Source: Streptomyces sindenensis (GTDB lineage: Bacteria; Actinomycetota; Actinomycetes; Streptomycetales; Streptomycetaceae). Taken from it: a stretch of DNA of 64,000 nt. The stretch's first letter is position 1. Every line of letters starts with the position of its first letter. Of the stretch, positions 51,985 through 59,994 are shown piece after piece. The notes below the pieces were generated by a model. It had not been told where the DNA came from. It was given only the letters and a program-made list of their open reading frames with translations, and did no database searches. The DNA lies in NCBI RefSeq assembly GCF_014649035.1, contig NZ_BMSG01000001.1, forward strand, positions 310,001 to 374,000. The letters run 5' to 3'. The position numbers and the translations under genes were made by a program.

Positions 51985-53969
51985 GCGACAGCGACAGTGC
52001 CACGTACAGCTCTGCCGCGCACGACTCCAACGTCGGGATCCAGGCAGGGGTCGTACACAACTCCAACGTCTACTTCGTCCACCCGGATGCCTCACCGCAG
52101 GAGAAGTACAGGGTGGGCGTGCGGCTCCTGGAAGACGGAGTCCCCAGCCGCGCCCTCGAAGTGATCACTGATGCGATTGCCCACGGCTACCACAACGCGG
52201 AGGTTCGGTTTCACTGGGTGCTCGCCATGTTCAGCACACGCACCCACCACGACCTCAACACCGAAGAGATCCAGCAACTGCACCGCGCCTCCGGGCTCGT
52301 ACGGTCCTACCCCGAGGGCGAGTGGAAGGAAGCCCTGCGCGTCGCTTTCGACCTGCTGGCGGCGCTCGGCTCCACCGGCGGAGCGACCGGACCTGTACTG
52401 AAGCAGCTGCAGGACCTGCCTTCCCGCCAGCATGACGCGATCCTCCGCCATCTCGATCTCATGCTGACCGGGGGTCTGAAGGACGACCTGTGGGCGGAGA
52501 CCCTCGAGAAGGCGGAAGCGGAGCGCTTGGGCAACGGTCGGGCCAAGCGGGTGTGGGCCTACTTCGAGCCTCCCCCCATCGCGGCACGGGCCGCACTCCC
52601 CCGCCTGAACACTGCTGCCGCTGCCGCTGCCCAGGCGGCCCTCCCGCCCCGGGTGGCCCTGTTCGTAGTCAGCAGTGTGGCCCTCGGAGCCCTGGCATGG
52701 AGCGCCCACCCGGCCCTGGCGGTCATCGAGTCACTGGTCGCACTCGGCGCGGGCCGCGCCGCGGCCCGATGCGGCATCCAGTGGTGCGGCAGACAGGCCC
52801 GGCCGGACCAGACGGCCGGTTCCGACGCCCCGCAGCCGCGCAGTCCCGCGCCTCCCGAGGGCGGGTTCACCAACAGCGTACGCAACAGGTTCGATCACTA
52901 CTTCAGAGTCCGCACGCCCCACGGATTCACCCCGGATACCTGGCTTACGCACACCGCTGAGGTCCGCAGCGACCTCGCTTCCGAGATCGCCGACCTCTAT
53001 CGGGAGAGGCGGATCGGTGTCGAGCGGGTCAACTGGCTGATCCGATACCTCGCCGAGGAGACGCGGAACCGGTACAACAACGGCACCCTGTTCGATCGGC
53101 ACCCTCAGGACCGAACTCCGATCAGGACAAAGGTGCTGACCGTGGCAGCCCTCGCCGTTTGCGGCGCTGCGATCCTGGCAGGGCTGGGCACGGCGGCCCG
53201 GGGCGCTGGGCAACCTCGACCGGTGTGGGCCCTTCTGGCCTTCCTCGGCGTAGCTTGGTCGGGGCACGCGGCCGCTCAGCTGTGGCTGAAGGTCCGGCGT
53301 GAAAGGCACCGTCTGACCCTGGAGGCGCGGGAGTATCAGGAAGAGCTGGCGGCACGGCAGGAGGCCCACCGGCGATGGAAGGCGCTCTTGGACGAAACCC
53401 GCCCCAGTGAGCTGGAGATGGAGACGTGGCTCGCCTGCGACAAGACGTCGCTCGTCGATGAGGCGCTGCGGCACCATCGGCTCACCTGGCGGGATCTGAT
53501 CACGCACACCATCCTGGTGGTTCCTGCGCGCCCCTACCAACGGGCTCGAGTCCAGGGCGGCCCATGGCGGTACTCGCGCTACGTCCTCCGCCTGTTCCTG
53601 TTCACCCGGGACGGCATCCGCGAAGTCAGCTCCGAGCTCAAGTTCTCCGACTCGACGCGCAGGAACGAGCAGCGGAGCAACTACCGGTTCGACGCCCTGT
53701 CCTCGGTGCAGGTGACGGAGAACGCCGATGCCGGTTACGACCTGGAGCTCGTCCTCACCAACGGCCCAGCCCGGAAGATCCGTGTGAAGGACGCCGATGC
53801 CCATCAACTGGCACCGGACGAAACCGCCCGGCAGATTTCCGAGATCAGTCTCAGCACGGCCGGCTTCACCCATACCTTCCGCCTCCTGGAGGGGATCGCA
53901 GCAGACGGGAAGGGCTGGCTCGAACGACACAGCCCCGACAACCTGACGCCCTTCCAGATCGCCGACTGA
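51981..53969 (+). CDS. multi-TM protein with N-terminal RHIM/amyloid-like motif
   Basis: 662 residues. Residues 12-32 carry AAHDSNVGIQAGVVHNSNVY, which aligns without gaps to the motif in the nucleosidase (H-[ND]-S-x-V-G-I-x-A-x-x-V-x-x-S-x-V). Residues 35-215 are helical and repeat-like (YRVGVRLLEDGVPSRALEVI). TM helices lie near 223-257, 384-405 and 413-436. The C-terminal cytoplasmic part has strands resembling a PH-like or SHOCT-linked domain (YVLRLFLFTRDGIREVSSEL, IRVKDADAHQL). It is proposed to be the membrane receptor/adaptor that recruits the nucleosidase through the shared motif. I recognise no family for the body. Confidence 0.7.
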   Translation: MSDSDSATYSSAAHDSNVGIQAGVVHNSNVYFVHPDASPQEKYRVGVRLLEDGVPSRALEVITDAIAHGYHNAEVRFHWVLAMFSTRTHHDLNTEEIQQLHRASGLVRSYPEGEWKEALRVAFDLLAALGSTGGATGPVLKQLQDLPSRQHDAILRHLDLMLTGGLKDDLWAETLEKAEAERLGNGRAKRVWAYFEPPPIAARAALPRLNTAAAAAAQAALPPRVALFVVSSVALGALAWSAHPALAVIESLVALGAGRAAARCGIQWCGRQARPDQTAGSDAPQPRSPAPPEGGFTNSVRNRFDHYFRVRTPHGFTPDTWLTHTAEVRSDLASEIADLYRERRIGVERVNWLIRYLAEETRNRYNNGTLFDRHPQDRTPIRTKVLTVAALAVCGAAILAGLGTAARGAGQPRPVWALLAFLGVAWSGHAAAQLWLKVRRERHRLTLEAREYQEELAARQEAHRRWKALLDETRPSELEMETWLACDKTSLVDEALRHHRLTWRDLITHTILVVPARPYQRARVQGGPWRYSRYVLRLFLFTRDGIREVSSELKFSDSTRRNEQRSNYRFDALSSVQVTENADAGYDLELVLTNGPARKIRVKDADAHQLAPDETARQISEISLSTAGFTHTFRLLEGIAADGKGWLERHSPDNLTPFQIAD

Positions 53970-54002
53970 TCCGATATCGAGCACCGGAAGGCTGTGACCT
54001 GT

Positions 54003-54527
54003 ATGGACGATGTCACCGAGAGCCAAGTCCTGCTGGCCGAGTACGACCGCCTCAAGGAGGAACAGAAAACCCGCATAGGATTCCGCGACAACCTGCTCTA
54101 CTTCACGCTCGCAGCAGTCACCGCGGTCGTAGCGGTCTCCGTCCACAGCGGGCAGCCCGGACTGTTGCTCTCCGCCCCCGCGATCTGCCTGATCCTGGGC
54201 TGGACCTACCTGGTCAATGACGAGAAGATCTCGGCGATCGGCTGCTACGTCCGCGATCAGCTGGGGCCACGTCTGGGGGAACTCGCCTCCGCCAGGGGCG
54301 CAATGTTCGGGTGGGAGGCCTATCACCGCGATGTTGCGGGCCGCGCTATGCGCAAGCGGCTTCAAACAGCAGTGGACCTCCTCACGTACCTGATCCTGCC
54401 CATGGTCTTCACGATCGCGTTCTGGTGCTCCCCCACCGTTCACCCCCTCCTCGCGCTCACCTCACTTGTGCAGACGCTCACCCTGACGGCGCTGGGCTGG
54501 CAGTTCCTGCGCCGCGCGGAGGGGTAG
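54003..54527 (+). CDS. four-TM small membrane protein, possible effector
   Basis: 174 residues from ATG 54003, with GGAAGG eleven bases upstream. A charged N-terminal helix LLAEYDRLKEEQKTRIGFRD leads into TM1 (31-47) and TM2 (53-71). A cytoplasmic segment of about 50 residues follows (ISAIGCYVRDQLGPRLGELA), then TM3 (124-142) and TM4 (147-168). The E-Y-x-x-L-K-x-E-Q-x-x-R-I-x-x-R-D-N-L-L-Y block is shared by many Streptomyces membrane proteins found beside signalling NTPases. It lies 33 bp after the motif protein and completes the operon. A pore-forming or sensing role is inferred. Confidence 0.65.
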   Translation: MDDVTESQVLLAEYDRLKEEQKTRIGFRDNLLYFTLAAVTAVVAVSVHSGQPGLLLSAPAICLILGWTYLVNDEKISAIGCYVRDQLGPRLGELASARGAMFGWEAYHRDVAGRAMRKRLQTAVDLLTYLILPMVFTIAFWCSPTVHPLLALTSLVQTLTLTALGWQFLRRAEG

Positions 54528-54532
54528 CACTT

Positions 54533-54547
54533 GCCCTGCGGCAGGGC
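54533..54547 (+). terminator. short hairpin after the four-gene operon
   Basis: GCCCTG at 54533-54538 pairs with CAGGGC at 54542-54547, six bases past the stop. A second possible hairpin (CCGCCGG and CCGGCGG) lies near 54630-54655. The 172-bp gap holds nothing else but the vapB promoter. Confidence 0.45.
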
Positions 54548-54670
54548 GGGCTCCGTTCTGATCACTGATCGGAAGGCGGCGCTTCCGTTAGGCCTGGACG
54601 GTCGGTTTCAGCGATTCAGCCGATGCCTCCGCCGGCCGTCAGTCCGGCGGTATACGAACGATCTCGCAAA

Positions 54671-54691
54671 TGTAATAGAGGTGGTCTTACA
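54671..54691. promoter_or_regulatory. candidate VapB operator
   Basis: TGTAA at 54671-54675 and TTACA at 54687-54691 form an inverted repeat ending eight bases before the antitoxin start, where RHH antitoxins commonly autoregulate. The arms are short, so this is tentative. Confidence 0.4.
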
Positions 54692-54699
54692 CTGATTCC

Positions 54700-54972
54700 A
54701 TGAAGCAGAGTCGTTCCGGAGTCACTGAGAACATCTCCGTCTCCATGCCTTCCGAGCTGGTCAGTGAACTCCGATCAAGGACCGGCCGCCGAGGGCTGTC
54801 CAGCTACGTCACCGAAGCCGTCAGGCACCAGCTCGCCATGGACGGACTCGCCGAGATCGTGGCGTCCCATGAGGAAGAGCACGGCGCGCTCACGGAGCAG
54901 GAGATCGAAGCCGCACGCCGCGAGTTGTTCGGAGACGCGAGCGCCGAGGGTGTCGAGCGGGGCGCCGCGTGA
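54700..54972 (+). CDS. VapB-like ribbon-helix-helix antitoxin
   Basis: 90 residues. TENISVSMPSELVSELRSRT, then GRRGLSSYVTEAVRHQL, is a ribbon-helix-helix DNA-binding domain. The C-terminal tail (IVASHEEEHGALTEQEIEAA) is the toxin-binding part. It overlaps the PIN-domain gene by GTGA, the standard antitoxin-first order, which ensures coupled translation. It binds DNA as a dimer and neutralises the toxin. Confidence 0.85.
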   Translation: MKQSRSGVTENISVSMPSELVSELRSRTGRRGLSSYVTEAVRHQLAMDGLAEIVASHEEEHGALTEQEIEAARRELFGDASAEGVERGAA

Positions 54973-55376
54973 AGGAGCAGCCGGCTCGCTCGGTGGTGCT
55001 CGACGCCGAGGCGCTCTCTCTGCTCCTGCGCAACGACCGCGGTATGGCGGCTCGCATCGAGGCCTCCCGGCAGGCCGGGGTTCCCGTCCTCGTGTCCCCG
55101 CTGACCATTGTTGAAGCCGTGCAAGGGAAGACCGACCTTCCGCGCTTGAAGTGGCTGCTCTCCCGGCTGCGGGTGGAACCGGTCAGTCAGGAGGATTCCC
55201 TCGTCGCGGTGGCACTGCTCCGGGACGCGGGCGGGCTGCATGGGCACAAGTACGCAATCGACGCCCTCGTCGCCGCGCTCGCGCTCCGTGTCCCGGCCCC
55301 CGTGGTCGTTCTGACTTCCGACCGTGACGACTGGTCGAAGCTCTGCGGGAAGCGCGTGATCATCAAAGAAGTGTGA
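54969..55376 (+). CDS. VapC-like PIN-domain toxin
   Basis: 135 residues. The PIN acidic residues are present: D12 in SVVLDAEALSLLL, a Glu in PLTIVEAVQGK, an Asp in KYAIDALVAALAL and the closing TSDRDDWSKLC. It is predicted to be a Mg2+-dependent ribonuclease, usually cleaving tRNA or rRNA, held by the preceding antitoxin. GTG start. The module lies directly after the nucleosidase operon and before a decayed tract. Confidence 0.85.
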   Translation: MKEQPARSVVLDAEALSLLLRNDRGMAARIEASRQAGVPVLVSPLTIVEAVQGKTDLPRLKWLLSRLRVEPVSQEDSLVAVALLRDAGGLHGHKYAIDALVAALALRVPAPVVVLTSDRDDWSKLCGKRVIIKEV

Positions 55377-55410
55377 GCACGCCCCAGCTATTGGGTGCGC
55401 GAGTTCACTG

Positions 55411-55545
55411 GCACCTATGACACGCAGGGTATGCGATCGACAACAGAACGGGTACATCGCGCCGTTTCGCTTCTTCGAACGCCTCGGGCGAGCAGGGCGA
55501 CCAGTCGACTGGGCTGTCGGCGTGCTGGAGGAGATACGGGGGTCT
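55411..55545 (-). pseudogene. 5'-fragment of a yyaL-like gene
   Basis: The minus strand reads [20 protein letters not shown] then [20 protein letters not shown] and CHRCQ before a stop. This matches residues about 10-54 of the intact YyaL-like protein at 47871-49892 with about ten differences, and the C-x-x-C is kept. Nothing of the remaining 620 residues follows. It is either a duplicated piece of the intact gene or the end of a lost paralogue. Confidence 0.85.
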
Positions 55546-55723
55546 GCGCACGTCGGTTGGCCGTGCCCCAACCCTCGCGCACTGCTCCCACGACGCGCTT
55601 GCGCCACGGGGCAGGGTGGGCTCGGGCAGGCGGGACGGGTGGGCGCTGCGGATGCCGGGCGGCGCGGCATCGGCGGACAGCAGGCCGGCCGAGGCCGCAC
55701 TGGCTGCCCGGAGCAGGCGCACC

Positions 55724-56020
55724 ATGACCGCCGAGATGGTAGCGCCCGCGTGGATGCATTCGCAGATCAGCGCGGGGCAGTACGACTCCTGGTCCGAGGA
55801 GCAATGCGTCGGCATCGAATCGAGGGGACGGGATGGTCGGCGTAGGCCCGAGCGCCTCCAAGCGCCACAACCAACTGGCCCGCATCCTGGCCGACGCCCT
55901 GGACGCCGCCGCGGGCCCGGGCGGGAACGTCAAAGGTCCTACCGGGACGCCGAGGTGTTCACCGGCGCCGTGAAGGCCACCGCGCCGTTCCCTGTCACGG
56001 TCGACCTCGGGGCACTGCAA
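55724..56020 (+). pseudogene. broken Uma2-family nuclease gene
   Basis: Starting at ATG 55724 the frame reads [20 protein letters not shown] then [12 protein letters not shown], the usual opening of Streptomyces Uma2 (PF05685) proteins. A +1 frameshift then restores [20 protein letters not shown] and [10 protein letters not shown]. After an internal deletion, SYRDAEVFTGAVKATAPFPV then TVDLGAL gives the normal C-terminus. The central catalytic strands (R-P-D-V and the E-V-x-S-P segment) are missing, so it is inactive. Confidence 0.75.
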
Positions 56021-56581
56021 GCAACGAGGAATCCCCCGCACCCCGACGCCTCCGACGCCCTGTGGACCAAGACATGTCCGCAACCCGCGCGTTCTCGCCG
56101 GGGACGAGCCGCGTGGGGAGCCGCCCCCGCTTCCTGCCCGTCACCCTGATGGCGTGGCGCCGTCAGTGGATCACCACCGCGTGGTGATCGCCGGCCACGA
56201 CCTCGCCGTCCCTGGCGGTCCGCACCCCCGCGCAAGGCCAACCCCTGACCCGGCAACCCGGCAACCCGGCCGCCCGGCCACCTGGCCGCCCGGCACCCCG
56301 GCCACACAGGGCCGGCGGCCCCGCGCGGGTCACGGATTGCGCGGCTTGATAGTGACCCGGCGCAAACCCGCCCCCGTGCCCGAAACCCGGACCAATGTGT
56401 TCACTCAACCGGATCAGGCAAATAGTTGGCACAGCCATCGAAGGCCGGGAACAAGTGCCGGGCCGACGCGGGCCGCAACCCCGGAAGTGAATTCAACCCT
56501 CCGTATATGGTGGCCAATTTCGGCCAAGATCTGTCGACATGTTTACGGCCCCAAAGTGACCCAGTTCACAAAGTTCGACAA
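56021..56581. other. gene-poor region before the RiPP-like operon
   Basis: No supported gene. It holds a 9-bp perfect palindrome (GATCACCAC-CGC-GTGGTGATC, 56169-56189) and seven copies of an 8-bp CCCGGCNN repeat (56249-56304). From about 56400 base composition drops and AT-rich words appear, consistent with an upstream regulatory region; TCGACA occurs at 56534 and 56575. Confidence 0.5.
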
Positions 56582-56611
56582 TTGACCCCGCCGGTTACGC
56601 GTATCTACGTT
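56582..56611 (+). promoter_or_regulatory. promoter of the RiPP-like operon
   Basis: TTGACC at 56582-56587 and TACGTT at 56606-56611 are 18 bp apart, a good vegetative-type promoter. The predicted start near 56618 leaves a leader of about 32 nt with a GAGGAGGGAGG ribosome site. Confidence 0.6.
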
Positions 56612-56649
56612 GATTTACGTTCACCGATTCGAGGAGGGAGGTGTTCGCC

Positions 56650-56715
56650 ATGTCGGACAAGGACTTCATCGCTTCGCGCGACGAGAAGAAGGCAACGACC
56701 AAGTGGGAGGCCTGA
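56650..56715 (+). CDS. 21-residue peptide, candidate RiPP precursor
   Basis: A 21-codon gene. It starts MSDKDF, has a charged middle and ends ATTKWEA. The ATG is preceded by GAGGAGGGAGG, by far the strongest ribosome site in the window, and by its own promoter. A perfect hairpin follows 18 bases after the stop, then six co-directional biosynthetic-type genes. Short precursors of this size are known for PQQ and some P450-modified peptides. The single aromatic pair is F6 and W19, with W19-E20 a plausible modification site. It could instead be a regulatory leader peptide, but no amino-acid run typical of attenuation is present. Confidence 0.65.
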   Translation: MSDKDFIASRDEKKATTKWEA

Positions 56716-56732
56716 TCACAGGATCTCACCGA

Positions 56733-56766
56733 GTGCCGCCGCCCATCGACATCCGGGCGGCGGCAC
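56733..56766 (+). terminator. 12-bp hairpin after the peptide gene (partial terminator)
   Basis: GTGCCGCCGCCC at 56733-56744 pairs perfectly with 56755-56766 around a 10-nt loop. There is no U-run. Hairpins here commonly raise precursor mRNA over downstream enzyme mRNA in RiPP operons. The next gene starts 79 bases later without a visible new promoter. Confidence 0.7.
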
Positions 56767-56845
56767 CACCCTTCCAGACCTTCGCGAAAGAGCTTCCCGG
56801 CACCCGAATCCCCGATCATCCTTTTGACCAGATAGGACCGCCGCC

Positions 56846-58156
56846 TTGAATTCCGACGCATTCGACGTACGGGTGGAAAAAGGGATCTCCCAGGCTCGCG
56901 AGATCGCCTTGAGCGGACAGGTGCACGCCCTGTGCGCCATGGCGCGCGACCATCGCGACTGGCCCGTCCGCGCCGCATGCGTCGAGCTGCTGGGGGAGCA
57001 CTTCTCCGATGTCGAGGAAGCCAAGGAAGCCATCGCCTACGGCACGCACGACCCCGTGGACCAGGTGGCGTTCACAGCGATCCGCACCGCGGGCGAGCGG
57101 CGCGTCGAGACCGCGATACGCGACCTGATCGGGATCGCCGGATGGCCCAGCCAGATCACCCGCGAGCACACCAGCAAGCCGGTGGGTTTCGGCGCCGCCT
57201 ACACGAAGAGGGCGCTGCTCTCCATCTTCGGGTCGGACGATCCGGACACGCTGCGCCGTCTGGAGGACGAGCACTTCGCGGGCCTGCGCCGGAAAGTGGC
57301 GGCCGAGACGCGTCAGCGGAACCATGACGACGTGGTGCTCGTGCCCGGCGGTCCCTTCATCGCCGGCGCGTCGCAGGAGCACATCGACCGGGTCCACCAG
57401 CAGGTCGGCTCCTTCCAGATGAACGACCAGGACAACCGCCTGCGCGTCGTCGAGCTCCCGTCGTTCACCATCGACCGCACCGCCGTGACGAACCGGCGCT
57501 ACGCGGCCTTCCTCGCCGAGGCGGACGGTACGGACCGGTTCGACCACCCTGATCAGCCGGTCGGTCACGACCACACGCCGGCCCACTGGCACGACGCCCG
57601 CTTCAACGGTCCCGACCTGCCCGTCGTGGGCGTCGACTGGTACGACGCCTGGGCCTTCGCCTCCTGGGCCGGCGGCCGGCTTCCCAGCGAGGACGAGTGG
57701 GAGAAGGCCGCGCGCGGGACGGACGCGAGGATCTTCCCCTGGGGGAACGAGTGGGACGCGGCGAACGCCAACGACGTCTCCCGGTCCTTCGGCGTGGAGC
57801 CCGAGGGCCGCCTCGATCTCGAACGCCTGCTGGAGTCGGCGCACGCGGGCTATCCGAAGACCCCCGTGCTTCCCGCGGACTCCCTGCCGGGCAGCGCAAG
57901 CCCCTACGGAGCGCTCAACCTCTCCGGTAACGTCTGGGAGATGACTTCCACGAATTTCTACACCGGAGAGGAAATGGATCCTTTCTTCAAGGGGCGGAAA
58001 CCGATCGAGTTCATGAACAGAAGGGACGCCTTCTACGCTCTGCGCGGCGGAACGTGGACGTCTCCCGCAGTCTGCCTGACGACGTACTACCGAGGAAAAG
58101 ACCTCCTCACCGACAGGCACAACGAAATCGGGTTCCGTTGCGTGTATCCGACCTGA
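56846..58156 (+). CDS. HEAT-repeat protein fused to FGE/EgtB-like domain
   Basis: 436 residues from TTG 56846. Residues about 10-140 are HEAT-like helices (VHALCAMARDHRDWPVRAAC, VDQVAFTAIRTAGERRVETA). Residues about 165-436 are a formylglycine-generating-enzyme-type fold: VLVPGGPFIAGAS, SFTIDRTAVTNRRYAAFLAE, VVGVDWYDAWAFASWAGGRL, PSEDEWEKAARGTDARIFPW and LNLSGNVWEMTS. The copper-binding Cys pair of true FGE (near RGGSWLC....C) is not kept; here it reads RGGTWTSPAVC. Thus it is probably not a sulfatase activator but a modifying or substrate-recruiting enzyme, with HEAT helices perhaps gripping the peptide. Confidence 0.8.
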   Translation: MNSDAFDVRVEKGISQAREIALSGQVHALCAMARDHRDWPVRAACVELLGEHFSDVEEAKEAIAYGTHDPVDQVAFTAIRTAGERRVETAIRDLIGIAGWPSQITREHTSKPVGFGAAYTKRALLSIFGSDDPDTLRRLEDEHFAGLRRKVAAETRQRNHDDVVLVPGGPFIAGASQEHIDRVHQQVGSFQMNDQDNRLRVVELPSFTIDRTAVTNRRYAAFLAEADGTDRFDHPDQPVGHDHTPAHWHDARFNGPDLPVVGVDWYDAWAFASWAGGRLPSEDEWEKAARGTDARIFPWGNEWDAANANDVSRSFGVEPEGRLDLERLLESAHAGYPKTPVLPADSLPGSASPYGALNLSGNVWEMTSTNFYTGEEMDPFFKGRKPIEFMNRRDAFYALRGGTWTSPAVCLTTYYRGKDLLTDRHNEIGFRCVYPT

Positions 58157-58187
58157 CAGCCGCGGCTGCGACGAAGGGCTTCATCCC

Positions 58188-58667
58188 GTGCCGACCGTGA
58201 AATTCAAGCGCCGCCCGGACGGTTTCGGAGAATTGACCGGAGCACCGTTCGATGTGGACGCGTTCCTCCTCCAGCCGCTGGTCGCACGCATCGCCACGGG
58301 GAATCTGGTGGTGCGGCCGACCTGGTATCTGTGGGAGGACGAGTCCTTCTGGGTCTTCAGCGGCGCGTGGTCCCGCATGGCGAAACGACTCCATGCCGAC
58401 CCGGGATTCGAACTCGTCGTCGACACCTGTGACCCGCACACCGGAAAGGTGCTCCAGGTCATCGGCCGCGGGGAAGGCTCGGTCGTGCCGTTCGACACCG
58501 AGCGCGGCCGCCGCAAACTCACCCGCTACCTGGGACCCGACGAAAGCCTGTGGGACGACCGGTTCGCCATCGGGGGCACGGTCGAGGACATCTGGTGGAT
58601 ACGGCTGACCCCGGACACGCTCTGGGTCTCCGACCAGTCCTTCCGCCCCTCGATCGACCACCCGTGA
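58188..58667 (+). CDS. pyridoxamine-oxidase-like split-barrel flavoprotein
   Basis: 159 residues, GTG start. The FMN/F420-binding split-barrel family is recognised from LVVRPTWYLWEDESFWVFSG, WSRMAKRLHADPGFELVVDT, VLQVIGRGEGSVVPFDTERG and RRKLTRYLGPDESLWDDRF. Such proteins reduce or oxidise small substrates with FMN, F420 or heme-type cofactors. It lies 31 bp after the FGE-like gene in the same operon, so a redox step in tailoring the product is inferred. Confidence 0.8.
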   Translation: MPTVKFKRRPDGFGELTGAPFDVDAFLLQPLVARIATGNLVVRPTWYLWEDESFWVFSGAWSRMAKRLHADPGFELVVDTCDPHTGKVLQVIGRGEGSVVPFDTERGRRKLTRYLGPDESLWDDRFAIGGTVEDIWWIRLTPDTLWVSDQSFRPSIDHP

Positions 58668-58710
58668 CTGCCGCCCGCAGCGGAGCCGCTACACGCAAGG
58701 GACACGCAAG

Positions 58711-59994
58711 ATGTCGCAGCCTGCCACGCCGGAGTGGTCCTACGTCCAGGCGCTGAAGAACCCCCGGCTGGCTCTCTTCCTCGGCGGTGTGGCCTTCTCC
58801 GGTATCGGCGACGGCATGCTCATCGCCGCCATCCCCCTGCTGGCCATCAAGATCCACGGCGACCTGCCGGTGGCCATCGCCGTGTCACTCGCGGCAGCCG
58901 CGCCCTTCGTCTCCTCCACCCTCGTCGCCCTCCCCTTCAGCCTCGGCACCCGGCGCTTTCCGGTGCGGGCCGGCCTGGTCTCCGACTGCCTGCTGCGGGG
59001 GGCCGCGCTCGTCGCCGCCGGGCTGGCTGCCGTCAGCGAGTCCCTGACCGTCTTCGCGCTCATCGCCGCCTTGTTCATCGGGTCCTGCCTGCGCTCCGTG
59101 GGGACGCCCGCGACGAGGCTCGCCGCGCTCGGTATGGCCCCGAGCCACGGCCGGTTCGCCGTCAACGGACTGCTGGCCACGGTCAGACAGTTCACCCTGT
59201 ACGTGGTGGGACCCGCCATCGGCGGCCTGATCGCGGGCTTCGCCAGCCCGGAGTGGGCTCTGGTGGTCGACGGCGCCACGTTCCTGCCGCTGCTGCTCGC
59301 CACCCTTCTGGTGGTTCCCCGGTCCCGCTCGACGCGCAAGGAGGCGAAGGGGAACGAGTCCGGGCTGAAGTTGATGCGCAGGCTCCCCGTCGCCTGGCGC
59401 CTGCTCGTCGTCGTCTTCTTCTTCAACCTGCTGTACATGCCGGTGGAGATCGCGTTGCCCCTACTGGTCAACGGCCCGCTGGGCGGCGACGGCAAGGCCC
59501 TCGGGGCGGTCTGGACCCTCTTCGGGATCGGCGCCCTGCTGGGCGCCCTGGCGACGAACTTTCTGCGGTCCGTGCCCCAGGTTCCGCTGATGATGGGCAT
59601 CATCGCCGCGTGGGGAGCCACCACGGTCGGGCTGGCGCTCAGTCAGAACGTCACGTCGGCGGCCGTCGCCTTCTTCATCGGGGGCGTGGTCTACGCGCCG
59701 TTCACGCCGGTGGCGTACTCCTACCTGCACACCTTCCTCTCGGAGAGGGACGAGCAGCCCGTCCTGACCCTCTGGTCCACGGTCTCCACGCTGGCCGCGC
59801 CCATCGGCCTGCTGGCCTCGGGGCCGCTGGTCCACGCGCTCGGCGGCCGTGGGGCCGTCTTCCTGTCGGCGTTCCTCATCCTGGCCCTTGCGCTCGGTAT
59901 GACCCGGATACGGCCGATGGCACCACCTCCGGACCCGCCCGAGGCCGCACCGGCCGCACCACTCGGTAAGCACCAGCAGAACAGGGAGACGTGA
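58711..59994 (+). CDS. MFS exporter
   Basis: 427 residues with about 12 TM helices of the major facilitator superfamily, resembling enterobactin-exporter/macrolide-efflux types: LALFLGGVAFSGIGDGMLIA, TLYVVGPAIGGLIAGFASPE and GAVWTLFGIGALLGALATNF. A central loop (RSRSTRKEAKGNES) divides the halves. It probably exports the cluster product or gives self-resistance. It overlaps the methyltransferase by TGATG. Confidence 0.85.
   Translation: MSQPATPEWSYVQALKNPRLALFLGGVAFSGIGDGMLIAAIPLLAIKIHGDLPVAIAVSLAAAAPFVSSTLVALPFSLGTRRFPVRAGLVSDCLLRGAALVAAGLAAVSESLTVFALIAALFIGSCLRSVGTPATRLAALGMAPSHGRFAVNGLLATVRQFTLYVVGPAIGGLIAGFASPEWALVVDGATFLPLLLATLLVVPRSRSTRKEAKGNESGLKLMRRLPVAWRLLVVVFFFNLLYMPVEIALPLLVNGPLGGDGKALGAVWTLFGIGALLGALATNFLRSVPQVPLMMGIIAAWGATTVGLALSQNVTSAAVAFFIGGVVYAPFTPVAYSYLHTFLSERDEQPVLTLWSTVSTLAAPIGLLASGPLVHALGGRGAVFLSAFLILALALGMTRIRPMAPPPDPPEAAPAAPLGKHQQNRET

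Noticed and set aside
56534-56581. TCGACA-type heptamers as SARP activator sites
   Set aside because: The two copies are 41 bp apart with no 11-bp or 22-bp phasing, so the resemblance is weak.
56154-56585. Possible gene between the Uma2 remnant and the peptide gene
   Set aside because: Low-complexity Pro/Arg sequence produced by the 8-bp repeats, no ribosome site, and it overlaps the promoter of the RiPP-like operon.
56846-58156. True formylglycine-generating enzyme activating a sulfatase
   Set aside because: No sulfatase gene is in the window and the copper-binding cysteine pair is not preserved.
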